A stretch of 11,248 nucleotides of DNA from Clostridiaceae bacterium (lineage in GTDB: Bacteria; Bacillota_A; Clostridia; Acetivibrionales; Acetivibrionaceae): assembly GCA_012513545.1 (NCBI GenBank), contig JAAZCB010000269.1, positions 1-11,248 of the forward strand, written 5' to 3'. The position numbers and the translations under genes are program-made. Within the stretch, counting starts at the first letter, position 1. Every line of letters begins with the position of its first letter. This document shows positions 1 to 6,837 of the stretch, in pieces. Under the pieces are notes generated by a model. That model saw only the letters and a list, made by a program, of their open reading frames with translations. It made no database searches and had not been told where the DNA came from.

Positions 1-11
1 AGGAAGTATTG

Positions 12-39
12 TTGAAATCGGTTACCTTGCCATTATATT
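12..39 (+). promoter_or_regulatory. Candidate sigma-A promoter for the truncated secreted-protein gene
   Basis: TTGAAA at 12-17 and TATATT at 34-39 are separated by 16 bases. Each box differs little from consensus, and the spacing is acceptable. The predicted start of transcription would fall near 46, leaving a short leader before the GGGGGG ribosome binding site at 63-68. AT-rich DNA yields such matches by chance, so this is tentative. Confidence 0.35.
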
Positions 40-74
40 ATTTTGCTTAAATACTAATACTAGGGGGGTTCAAT

Positions 75-335
75 ATGAAAAGATTTATAGCAGCAATTTT
101 GTTTTTTTGTGTTTCAATCAGTTTTGCGTTGTTTAATGTAACTCAAAGCTCAGCGGCTGTTTCAACCAGCCCGAAAATTAATGCCTTTGATACACCTAAA
201 GCCGGTGAAAGCCTGACAGTAACATGGAATGCTGTAGCAGGAGCAAACAAGTATTACATCGGATTGTTAGATATTACTAACGGAAATGTTGATTGTTTAA
301 GACTACAGGAAAACCCCTTTCGAAAGCCTTTATAA
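75..335 (+). pseudogene. N-terminal remnant of a secreted protein (signal peptide plus start of a fibronectin III/Ig-like domain)
   Basis: This 86-residue reading frame starts at an ATG preceded by GGGGGG (63-68). Residues 1-28 are a classic Sec signal peptide: Lys-Arg, a hydrophobic core rich in Phe, Ile and Leu, then a Ser-Ser-Ala-Ala-type cleavage region. Residues from about 30 to 70 resemble the first strands of a fibronectin III or Ig-like module (TVTWNAVAGANKYYIGL), as found in large clostridial surface or extracellular proteins. The frame then loses this character and its last residues (ENPFRKPL) are encoded by the 5' arm of a terminator hairpin, with the TAA in the loop. A domain this incomplete is unlikely to fold. 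I infer that the 3' part was deleted and the 5' end was joined to a terminator. A genuine small secreted peptide is the alternative. The exported start is clear; the function is unknown. Confidence 0.6.
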
Positions 336-358
336 ATAAGTTTCGGAAGGGGTTTTTT
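310..358 (+). terminator. Strong intrinsic terminator overlapping the 3' end of the truncated gene
   Basis: A 16-bp stem pairs 310-325 with 341-356 with one mismatch (AAAACCCCTTTCGAAA against TTTCGGAAGGGGTTTT). The loop is 15 bases and the T-run is at 353-358. The stop codon of the upstream frame (333-335) sits in the loop, so ribosomes finishing that frame would cover the 5' arm. The flanking A and T tracts could let it work on both strands. Confidence 0.8.
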
Positions 359-387
359 ATGAATCAACTCTTTAGTATAGAATGGGA

Positions 388-415
388 TTGGTTTTTCAGT
401 ATAAGCATGTATAGT
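388..415 (+). promoter_or_regulatory. Candidate promoter for the histidine kinase gene
   Basis: TTGGTT at 388-393 and TATAGT at 410-415 are 16 bases apart. The -10 box matches consensus at five of six positions and the -35 at three to four. It lies just after the terminator at 310-358 and about 40 bases before the kinase frame, where a promoter is needed. Weak support. Confidence 0.35.
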
Positions 416-453
416 TAATCTTTCAGTCTGGAAGTTGCTAATATTCCAAAATA

Positions 454-2271
454 ATGATAATATTGTTGGAGAACTTCTCGAAAGGGTGTACAATTATTAT
501 TACGCAACAAGTATTGGAAGATATTCTGCTTGAGAATACTTTGCTAAGCATTGAGGGTTTTTCGCTTGTCTTGACAATTATTCTTCTTGTTATATATTGG
601 AAAAGGTCGGAAGACAGTGCTTTTTTTAGAGGGTATACAGTCTATACTGTCTTTATGTTTATTTATATATTATCCCATATGATGAAGCATTTGAATGAAG
701 GCATAGATCTAAAAGAAGTTTATTTATCATATATAAAATGTATATCATTTATATTTGCTCAAATCACCTGCCTTGTTTTAAGCTGGCTTTTTTTAAATTA
801 CAGAAAACGCCTGAATATCAGGATATTGCTTATTTACATTCTGCCTACAGTTTATGCAATTCTTTTGATTACAAACCGTTGGCATGGAATTATGGGTAAC
901 ATAATAATTCGAAGAAATGATTATGTATTTTACAAATCACTTTTCTGCGAAGCCTTTGAAATGTTCATTTTTATATCAGTCAGCCCGTTTATATTTATCA
1001 TATTCAGAAAGTTGTTTCAGCAAAGGGGTTATTTATTCAGACAAGGATTCATCATTGTCTTGGCAGGTGCAATTCCTTTAATCCTCTACGGATACAGGAT
1101 ATTACTCAATGGTGATCTTCTTCCAACGCTAGTATTTGATCCTGTTCCGGTTATAAGCTCTGTGGTAGTCCTGATTTTGGGCTTTGCAGCTTTAAGATAC
1201 AGGTTGCTGAATCTTGTTCCCATAGCCTTTAAAGAGTTTGCTGAAAATATCAGTATACCTTTCTTGATTCTCGATAACGAATACATAATTATATACTATA
1301 ATTCAGCTTTTAAACAAGCCTTCCCGTTTCGGCTTGAAGAGCAATTAAATAAGTCGATGGACATGCTGCTGAAAGAATTCAATGTGTATGCTGTAGATGA
1401 AGAGGAAATAGAGATATTAAAATTTCATATATTCTCAGAAAATATTACAGTTATGGACTGCGAGTTATGTATTTGCTTGCCGGAAGAAAAATATTACAAG
1501 GTATCCGTCCAGCCAATAACAGCCTATGGAAACGAGCGAATTGGAAAGCTTATTTCATTTAGTGATATTACTGACTATAAAAACCTTGCAAAGGTTGAAG
1601 CTGAGCTTGCGTCAACAAAAACCCGTTTTGAGATGTCTCGGGATGCTCATGATGTTATAGGACATGCAATGACTCACATTATATTGTGCTTGCGTAAAGA
1701 CCTTTCAAACCTTTCAGAAGAAGAATTGAAACTAAGAAGCAATACAATTAGTGCCCTGAAAATGGCTGAGGAGAAAATGAGTGAATTCAGAAAGCTTTTG
1801 TATAAGGATTTCAATGATAATACTTTAAATATAAGTACTCAGCCTGCAGATTACACAAAGAAATTCATAACTTTTCTCCAAAGTTTAAAGTCTGGTTTAC
1901 CACACGGAATAACACTGAATATAACAATAGGCAATTTGTTCGAAATTAATGAGAAAAATCTCTTTAAAGTTCTGTATATGATATGTCTCGAGGGAATTAA
2001 CAACTCTCTTAAGCATGGGCAGTCCCAAAATATTGATATTATTTTGAACCAGAATAATAACTGTATTAGACTTAATATAATCGATGATGGGAAAGGATGC
2101 AAGAAAATCAATAAGGGTATAGGATTATCCGGAATATCGGAAAGAGTCAACAGTCTCGGAGGTACTGTAAAGTTCCTGAATGAGGAAGGCGATGGCTTCA
2201 GAATACTTGCAGAAATACCATTGAAATCAGAACCGACTCAGACTAAAAGAGAATTGAAAGAAATCGTATAG
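454..2271 (+). CDS. Membrane sensor histidine kinase: seven-TM input, PAS, HisKA_3-like, HATPase
   Basis: The product (605 residues from ATG 454) is a complete two-component sensor kinase. About seven hydrophobic helices fill residues 36-260, like the HisKA_7TM input domain. A PAS-like domain follows at about 263-380 (FAENISIPFLILDNEYIIIYYN). The phosphoacceptor segment RDAHDVIGHAMT places His399 in an H-box of the HisKA_3/NarX-DesK style. The ATPase domain shows an N-box (Asn516-His521), a G1 box DDGKGC (544-549) and a GIGLSGISERV motif from 555. All catalytic features are present, so it should be active at the cytoplasmic membrane. No response regulator lies next to it, so it is an orphan here and its signal is unknown. 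The start is unclear. ATG 454 has no good ribosome binding site, while AAAGGG at 481-486 would serve an in-frame ATT at 493 or 496. Starting there would still keep all membrane helices. Confidence 0.9.
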   Translation: MIILLENFSKGCTIIITQQVLEDILLENTLLSIEGFSLVLTIILLVIYWKRSEDSAFFRGYTVYTVFMFIYILSHMMKHLNEGIDLKEVYLSYIKCISFIFAQITCLVLSWLFLNYRKRLNIRILLIYILPTVYAILLITNRWHGIMGNIIIRRNDYVFYKSLFCEAFEMFIFISVSPFIFIIFRKLFQQRGYLFRQGFIIVLAGAIPLILYGYRILLNGDLLPTLVFDPVPVISSVVVLILGFAALRYRLLNLVPIAFKEFAENISIPFLILDNEYIIIYYNSAFKQAFPFRLEEQLNKSMDMLLKEFNVYAVDEEEIEILKFHIFSENITVMDCELCICLPEEKYYKVSVQPITAYGNERIGKLISFSDITDYKNLAKVEAELASTKTRFEMSRDAHDVIGHAMTHIILCLRKDLSNLSEEELKLRSNTISALKMAEEKMSEFRKLLYKDFNDNTLNISTQPADYTKKFITFLQSLKSGLPHGITLNITIGNLFEINEKNLFKVLYMICLEGINNSLKHGQSQNIDIILNQNNNCIRLNIIDDGKGCKKINKGIGLSGISERVNSLGGTVKFLNEEGDGFRILAEIPLKSEPTQTKRELKEIV

Positions 2272-2278
2272 AAATATA

Positions 2279-2323
2279 AAGATGTACACACAGTTATACT
2301 CATCTAAATTGCGTGTACATCTT
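2279..2323 (+). repeat. Inverted repeat (11-bp perfect arms) just after the histidine kinase gene
   Basis: AAGATGTACAC at 2279-2289 pairs perfectly with GTGTACATCTT at 2313-2323 around a 23-base loop. It begins eight bases after the kinase stop codon, so it most likely ends or stabilises that transcript. It lacks the T-run of a standard terminator: the sequence after it is ATACCGCCCCC. A protein-binding palindrome is an alternative. Confidence 0.55.
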
Positions 2324-2370
2324 ATACCGCCCCCTTGTCTACTACGTTGTTCTTATAAAAAATCAATTTC

Positions 2371-2399
2371 TTGCCATTAAATCGATATTGTGCTATTAT
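2371..2399 (+). promoter_or_regulatory. Near-consensus promoter of the thiamine transport operon
   Basis: TTGCCA at 2371-2376 and TATTAT at 2394-2399 each match consensus at five of six positions and are separated by 17 bases. A TG two bases before the -10 box (TGC-TATTAT) makes it an extended -10 promoter. Transcription should start near 2406, about 17 bases before the riboswitch aptamer, which is the expected arrangement. Confidence 0.7.
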
Positions 2400-2422
2400 A
2401 AATTCGAACTGAATATTTATCA

Positions 2423-2508
2423 CAGGGGTGCTGGCACTGCCGGCTGAGAGTTGGATATTTCCACAACCCTTAACCTGATCTGGATAATGCCAGCGTAGGG
2501 AATGAGTA
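2423..2508 (+). ncRNA. TPP riboswitch (THI element) aptamer
   Basis: The hallmarks of the thiamine pyrophosphate aptamer appear in order: GGGGTGC (2425-2431), the CTGAGA pyrimidine-recognition loop (2444-2449), ACCCTTAACCTGATC (2466-2480) and TGGATAATGCCAGCGTAGGGAA (2481-2502). It lies between an extended -10 promoter and an intrinsic terminator, in front of thiamine-related transport genes. By the known mechanism in Firmicutes, TPP binding stabilises the aptamer and lets the terminator form, switching the operon off when thiamine is plentiful. Confidence 0.97.
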
Positions 2509-2519
2509 ACTGATATTTT

Positions 2520-2552
2520 ACCGCCTATGTTGGGCGGTTTTTATTATTTTAT
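2520..2552 (+). terminator. Riboswitch-controlled intrinsic terminator (expression platform)
   Basis: ACCGCC at 2520-2525 pairs with GGCGGT at 2533-2538, followed by TTTTTATTATTTTAT. It sits 12 bases after the TPP aptamer and 26 bases before the first gene, so it is the off-state terminator of the switch. The short GC-rich stem with a T-rich tail argues for control of transcription and not of translation. The GGAGG ribosome binding site at 2566-2570 lies outside the hairpin. Confidence 0.88.
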
Positions 2553-2577
2553 AGTGTTTTGATAAGGAGGATTTGTA

Positions 2578-2865
2578 ATGTCAATTGTTAATGTTTCACT
2601 GCAGGTCGTTCCAAATGTACCTGAAAACCGGATTTATCCGGTTGTGGACAAGGTCATTGAACTCATACATAAAAGCGGTGTAAAATATGAGGTTGGTCCA
2701 ATGGAAACCACCATGGAAGGTGAACTCGATACTCTTCTGGAAATTGTGAAAAAAGCACAGGATGTCTGTATAACAGAGGGAGCAAGCAGAGTTTTATCTG
2801 TAGTTAAGATTGATTATAAAGAGGAAGGCGTGACCATGGATGAAAAGATTTCGAAATACAGATAA
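2578..2865 (+). CDS. MTH1187/YkoF-family thiamine-binding protein
   Basis: This 95-residue protein belongs to the small Thiamin_BP family (PF01910, formerly DUF77; MTH1187 and YkoF types). The family signature is visible: an N-terminal strand (MSIVNVSLQVVP), a central VGPMETTMEGELDTLLEIVKKA segment, and a C-terminal strand (SRVLSVVKIDYK). Length is normal for the single-domain MTH1187 type, whereas YkoF has two such domains. Known relatives form dimers or tetramers with a ferredoxin-like fold, and YkoF binds thiamine or its pyrimidine part. The product has no signal peptide, so it should be cytoplasmic. It is the first gene after the TPP riboswitch, with AAGGAGG seven bases before ATG. Its end overlaps the permease gene by 26 bases. 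I infer that it accepts or buffers the imported ligand, or senses it; the exact role is not established. Confidence 0.9.
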   Translation: MSIVNVSLQVVPNVPENRIYPVVDKVIELIHKSGVKYEVGPMETTMEGELDTLLEIVKKAQDVCITEGASRVLSVVKIDYKEEGVTMDEKISKYR

Positions 2866-3601
2866 TCCTCTTTATCCCTCAGCAGCCTTCATTGTTTTTA
2901 TAGTCTTATGGGAGTTAGTCGTAAAAGCTAACAATATAAAGGAATACAGACTTCCATCTCCTTCAGCTGTTTACAATGAGTTTATTGTATCCGGGGAGCT
3001 TTTGTTTTTCCATTCACTTACAACAATAACAGAAGCCCTTCTTGGTTTTATATTGGGCATACTGCTGGCAGTTTTACTCTCTGTTGTTATGAGCAGTGTA
3101 AAGCTGATACGGAATATTTTATACCCCTTTATTATTCTTTCACAAACTGTGCCCATAATCGTAATTGCACCGCTGGTTACAATATGGTTCGGGATAGGAA
3201 TTATGTCCAAGCTGATAATATGTGTACTGGTTGTATTTTTTCCGGTTGCATTAAATCTTACTGAAGGACTGAATACCTATGACAGAGACCTTGAAGAACT
3301 GCTAAAATGCATGAATGCAGGAAAACTTCAAATATTTATAAAGTTAAAGCTTCCTTCTGCACTGGTCCACTTCTTCTCTGGACTTAAGATTGCTGCAACC
3401 TATGCTGTAATGGGTGCAGTTATGTCCGAATGGACAGGCGCCGAGAGCGGCCTTGGTATTTTCCTTACACGGTCCATGAAATCCTTCAGGACTGCTGCCA
3501 TGTTTGCCGATATAACACTAATTTCAGCCTTCAGTATTTTACTGTTTATTTTAATAGGCCTTATAGAAAAGAAAACAATTAAATGGAATTTGAAAGGATG
3601 A
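2840..3601 (+). CDS. thiX: ABC transporter permease, ThiX-like (thiamine-precursor import)
   Basis: The product (253 residues) is a six-helix integral membrane permease of the BPD_transp_1/SsuC-TauC-ThiX type. Hydrophobic segments lie at about 13-30, 60-85, 92-116, 123-142, 180-196 and 220-242. The cytoplasmic EAA loop, which contacts the ATPase, is EELLKCMNAGKLQIFIKLKLP (about 152-172), with the family's Gly and Leu-Pro. GAGGAAGG (2821-2828) inside the upstream gene lies 11 bases before the ATG at 2840. The 26-base overlap upstream and the ATGA junction with the next gene (3598-3601) suggest translational coupling. By context it forms the channel for the ThiY-like binding protein and the ThiZ-like ATPase. 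The alternative is a transporter for an alkanesulfonate or other small molecule, which the riboswitch makes unlikely. Confidence 0.88.
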   Translation: MKRFRNTDNPLYPSAAFIVFIVLWELVVKANNIKEYRLPSPSAVYNEFIVSGELLFFHSLTTITEALLGFILGILLAVLLSVVMSSVKLIRNILYPFIILSQTVPIIVIAPLVTIWFGIGIMSKLIICVLVVFFPVALNLTEGLNTYDRDLEELLKCMNAGKLQIFIKLKLPSALVHFFSGLKIAATYAVMGAVMSEWTGAESGLGIFLTRSMKSFRTAAMFADITLISAFSILLFILIGLIEKKTIKWNLKG

Positions 3602-3606
3602 CTAAC

Positions 3607-4647
3607 ATGAAAAATTTTTTTCCAATACTATTTGTATGTACAGCATTAATACTTGCCTTTGCCGCAGGGTGCAGCAATAAGAACGGAGTCTCAACTCCAA
3701 AGGATGAAGTTCCTGCAGCCCCTCAGACTAAAGAGCTTACTAAAGTCAATTTCGTTCTTGACTGGGTCCCGAACACAAATCACACTGGGATCTATGCCGC
3801 AAAAGTCAAAGACTTCTTTAAAGAAGAAGGGCTTGATGTCACTATCATTCAGCCGGGCGAATCTTCTGCCGACCAGCTTGTAGCAGCAAATGCGGCACAG
3901 TTCGGAATAAGCTACCAGGAAGGAGTTACCTTTGCAAGAGCCTCCAACTTACCTTTGGTATCCCTTGCAGCCGTTATACAGCATAACACTTCAGGTTTCG
4001 GTTCTCTAAAGAATAAGGGCATAACAACTCCAAAGGATTTTGAAGGAAAGAAATACGGAGGTTGGGGTTCTGAAGTTGAAGCTGCAATGGTAAGACAAGT
4101 GGTTAAAGATGCCGGTGGAGACCCATATAAGGTTGAAATTCTTACAACCGGCACCTCCGACTTTTTACTGGCAAGTGAGTCGGGACAAATTGATTTTGCC
4201 TGGATCTTTGAGGGCTGGGACTACATTAATGCTTCAAACAAGGGTTTTGAGATCAACTATATTGATCTTGGAGAGCTTTCGGAGATATTTGACTATTACA
4301 CCCCTGTTATTGTCACAAATGAAAACAATGTAAATAATGACCCGGAGCTGGTCGGAAAATTTATGAGGGCTGCCGCAAAGGGCTATCAGTTTGCGATAGA
4401 AAACCCTGACGAGGCTGCAGAATGCCTTTTAGAGCTTGCACCTGAGCTGGATAGGGAGCTTGTTGTAAAGAGCCAGAAGTTTCTCTCCTCAAAATACCAG
4501 GATGATGCTCCTTATTGGGGAATGCAGAAGAAAGAAGTCTGGGAAAGATATATGAAATGGCTTTATGAAAACAAGTTCATCAATTCTGAAATTGATGTTG
4601 AAAAAGCATTCACAAATGACTTTTTGCAGGTGAATAATGACAAGTAA
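3607..4647 (+). CDS. thiY: ABC transporter substrate-binding lipoprotein, NMT1/ThiY-like (pyrimidine precursor)
   Basis: I chose ATG 3607 (346 residues) because AAAGG at 3593-3597 is well placed for it and the signal peptide then begins MKNFF. ATG 3583 and 3598 are upstream in frame, and the latter overlaps the permease stop as ATGA. Residues 1-21 are a signal peptide ending AFAAG-Cys22, so the protein should be lipid-anchored outside the membrane. After a Pro/Lys-rich linker comes the NMT1/THI5-like domain (PF09084), starting with DWVPNTNHTGIYAAK (52-66), a hallmark of ThiY. Later motifs include GWGSEVEAAMVRQV and DFAWIFEGWDYI. Known ThiY (Bacillus halodurans) binds formylaminopyrimidine, a breakdown product of thiamine. 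The ligand here is probably that compound or HMP. The catalytic histidine and Cys-rich motif of yeast Thi5 are not evident, so this is a binding protein and not a synthase. Confidence 0.9.
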   Translation: MKNFFPILFVCTALILAFAAGCSNKNGVSTPKDEVPAAPQTKELTKVNFVLDWVPNTNHTGIYAAKVKDFFKEEGLDVTIIQPGESSADQLVAANAAQFGISYQEGVTFARASNLPLVSLAAVIQHNTSGFGSLKNKGITTPKDFEGKKYGGWGSEVEAAMVRQVVKDAGGDPYKVEILTTGTSDFLLASESGQIDFAWIFEGWDYINASNKGFEINYIDLGELSEIFDYYTPVIVTNENNVNNDPELVGKFMRAAAKGYQFAIENPDEAAECLLELAPELDRELVVKSQKFLSSKYQDDAPYWGMQKKEVWERYMKWLYENKFINSEIDVEKAFTNDFLQVNNDK

Positions 4648-5389
4648 AATCAAGATTGCTAACTTGAATAAAACCTATATACGCAAAAAGGAAAAGCTTG
4701 AGGTTTTAGGGGATATAAACCTGACTCTGTCCGAGAATGGGTTTGTATCCCTAATAGGGCCCAGTGGCTGTGGTAAAAGCACCATATTGAGGATTCTGGC
4801 AGGATTGGAAGAAGACTTTTCCGGCAGCATTCTTGTAAACGGAACAGAGCTTAAACGTTTCTCCGGTAACTTCTGCTATATGCCTCAAAAGGATCTGCTT
4901 ATGCCCTGGCGTACAGTATATAAGAATATAGTTCTCCCTCTTGAGATTAGTGCTAAAGCCGATAAAGCTGAAAGTCTGAGATTAAAGGAGCTTATCTTGG
5001 AGTTTGGGCTGGAGGGCTTCGAAAACTACTATCCGTCTGAAATATCCGGCGGTATGAAACAGAGGGCAGCACTTTTGAGAACTTTTCTAATGGACAGCGA
5101 TATAATGCTTCTTGATGAACCTTTTGGTGCTCTTGATGCAATAACACGCATGAATATGCAGGAATGGCTGCTTCAGGTTTTAAGCATGCACAGAAAAACA
5201 GTGCTGTTTGTTACCCACGACATTGAGGAGGCAATTTTCCTATCGGACAGGGTGTATGTGCTGTCCGACAGACCTGCCTGTGTGGTTGATACTCTCGAAA
5301 TAGAATTCCCGCGCCCGAGGCGGCGTGAAATGCTTTCAACACAAGAATTTCTCAAATACAAGGACACCATATTGAAAGCACTCCTTTGA
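4637..5389 (+). CDS. thiZ: ABC transporter ATPase, ThiZ-like
   Basis: This 250-residue protein is a complete ABC ATPase of the nitrate/sulfonate/thiamine-precursor importer class. The Walker A motif is GPSGCGKST (41-49) and the Q-loop glutamine is Gln84. The signature is ISGGMKQ (136-142), the Walker B is DIMLLDE (155-161), the D-loop is GALD, and the switch histidine is His194 (FVTHDIEEA). It should hydrolyse ATP on the cytoplasmic face and drive the ThiX-like permease. Its ATG overlaps the end of the binding-protein gene by 11 bases, with AGGTG just upstream, so it is co-translated with it. It is the last gene of the operon. Its stop is only 29 bases from the convergent PBP gene, and no terminator is visible between them. 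Confidence 0.92.
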   Translation: MTSKIKIANLNKTYIRKKEKLEVLGDINLTLSENGFVSLIGPSGCGKSTILRILAGLEEDFSGSILVNGTELKRFSGNFCYMPQKDLLMPWRTVYKNIVLPLEISAKADKAESLRLKELILEFGLEGFENYYPSEISGGMKQRAALLRTFLMDSDIMLLDEPFGALDAITRMNMQEWLLQVLSMHRKTVLFVTHDIEEAIFLSDRVYVLSDRPACVVDTLEIEFPRPRRREMLSTQEFLKYKDTILKALL

Positions 5390-5418
5390 TTGTTGATGAT
5401 ATGCAAAATAATATAAAA

Positions 5419-6837
5419 TTACTTTCCCAGCACCTGACGCATCAAATCCCTTGCAATAGGAGCTGCTAAAGCTCCACCGGTAGATCCACTGTATTCCAGC
5501 ACGACAGCAACAGCCACCTGAGGGTCATCAACTGGTGCAAAGCAAATAAACCAGGCATGTTCCTTGTTTTTCTGCTTACTGCTCAATTCATTCTCTGCTG
5601 TACCAGTTTTTCCTGCAATCTTGACTCCCTTAATTGCAGCACCTTTTCCAGTACCTGTTTCCACTACATACTGCATCATGTCTTTTACCTTTTGAGCAGT
5701 CTCGGGTGACATAATCTGACTGAATTTATCAGGTTTTACTGACTTTTGCGTAATGTCGCTGGAGGAAACCACTCTGTCTACGAGATAAGGCTTCATAATT
5801 ATCCCATTATTACCAATCCCCGAAGCAATCATAGCCATATGCAGCGGTGTTACAAGCAATTTTCCCTGCCCCATCCCTACTGCTGCCAGATCAGTTTTAC
5901 CCATAGACTCATAAGGAAACCGGCTTGAGTTCAGCGGAATATCAAAAGGGATTTCCCTGTTCATTCCTACCCTCACGGCAATTTCTTTCAGTACTTTTTC
6001 TCCGAGTTCCGAACCTATTTGGGCAAACGCCACGTTACTTGAAACTGCAAGGGCGCTTTTCAAATCTAAATTGCCATAAACATGACTATTGAAATTATTG
6101 AATATCTTCCCATCGATTGTAATACTCCCTTTGTCATCAAAGGTTCTGTCTTCCATTCCGTTTTCAACAGCCGCCGCCGCAGTCAGTACTTTAAAGGTTG
6201 AACCGGGAACATATAGCCCTTGAGTTGCACGCGGGAGAAAAGGAGAGTCCTTTGACTTTATGAGCTCCTCCCAATTCTGAGCAAGTTTTGTACTGGAAGG
6301 GTCAAAGTCCGGCTTACTGACCATTGCAAGAATTTCGCCTGTTTTAGGCCTCATTGCAACAACTGCTCCATTTTTACCACGAAGCAACTGCTCGGCTTTT
6401 TCCTGAAGCTTGTGATCTATAGTAAGATAAAGGTTATTGCCGGTTTTCAACTCCCCTGAGAGCTTTTCCTTGAAATTGAATATGGAACTATACTCCCTTA
6501 TATTAAGTAGTTCATTATTGTAATACAGCTCCATAAGCGACTTGCCATAGGCTTTTGAGTTGTATCCGATAACCTGGCTGTACAAACTTCCATAGGGATA
6601 AATACGCTCCTGTTTATTTTCGTCCATAGTGCTTTTTGCAAGCACAACCCCATTTCTGTCCAGTATGCTCCCTCTTAAGGTTGTATCCTCCTGTTCCCAT
6701 TGCCTTCGGTTATATGAACTGGTAAGAATTTTATCCTTTACAAACACCTCAAAATAAGTCAGATAAACCACAATACAAAGAAACAAAAAACAAATTAAAA
6801 CCATAACATGGGTAATTCTTTTATTTTGATTCTCCAT
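5419..6837 (-). CDS. pbpA: Class B penicillin-binding protein, PbpA-like peptidoglycan transpeptidase
   Basis: The start is ATG at 6837, giving 472 residues. AAAGGAGA lies six bases upstream, and a frame extending further upstream would sit wholly inside the SEDS gene. A membrane anchor spans residues 9-31, followed by a short dimerisation region (about 45-165). The transpeptidase domain holds all three penicillin-binding motifs: STFK with catalytic Ser213 and Lys216, SSN (266-268) and KTGT (410-413). It cross-links peptidoglycan stem peptides outside the membrane. At 472 residues it is compact compared with typical PBP2 (about 600-700), close to PbpA of Actinobacteria, and I see no PASTA repeats. 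Its 17-base overlap with the SEDS gene upstream fits the rule that SEDS polymerases work with a cognate class B PBP. The symbol is by analogy. SpoVD-type or another elongation or sporulation role cannot be excluded. Confidence 0.92.
   Translation of the reverse strand: MENQNKRITHVMVLICFLFLCIVVYLTYFEVFVKDKILTSSYNRRQWEQEDTTLRGSILDRNGVVLAKSTMDENKQERIYPYGSLYSQVIGYNSKAYGKSLMELYYNNELLNIREYSSIFNFKEKLSGELKTGNNLYLTIDHKLQEKAEQLLRGKNGAVVAMRPKTGEILAMVSKPDFDPSSTKLAQNWEELIKSKDSPFLPRATQGLYVPGSTFKVLTAAAAVENGMEDRTFDDKGSITIDGKIFNNFNSHVYGNLDLKSALAVSSNVAFAQIGSELGEKVLKEIAVRVGMNREIPFDIPLNSSRFPYESMGKTDLAAVGMGQGKLLVTPLHMAMIASGIGNNGIIMKPYLVDRVVSSSDITQKSVKPDKFSQIMSPETAQKVKDMMQYVVETGTGKGAAIKGVKIAGKTGTAENELSSKQKNKEHAWFICFAPVDDPQVAVAVVLEYSGSTGGALAAPIARDLMRQVLGK

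Noticed and set aside
254..493. A minus-strand reading frame of about 79 codons over the truncated gene and its terminator
   Set aside because: It spans the hairpin, has no ribosome binding site, resembles no family, and is best explained by chance in non-coding DNA.
454..2577. The histidine kinase as part of the thiamine operon
   Set aside because: It lies upstream of an inverted repeat, a separate near-consensus promoter and the riboswitch, so it is transcribed independently. No functional link is visible.
3583..3606. Longer start (ATG 3583 or 3598) for the ThiY-like lipoprotein
   Set aside because: The signal peptide normally starts with Met followed by basic residues. ATG 3607 gives this and has AAAGG at good spacing. 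The upstream region would add acidic residues before the signal peptide.
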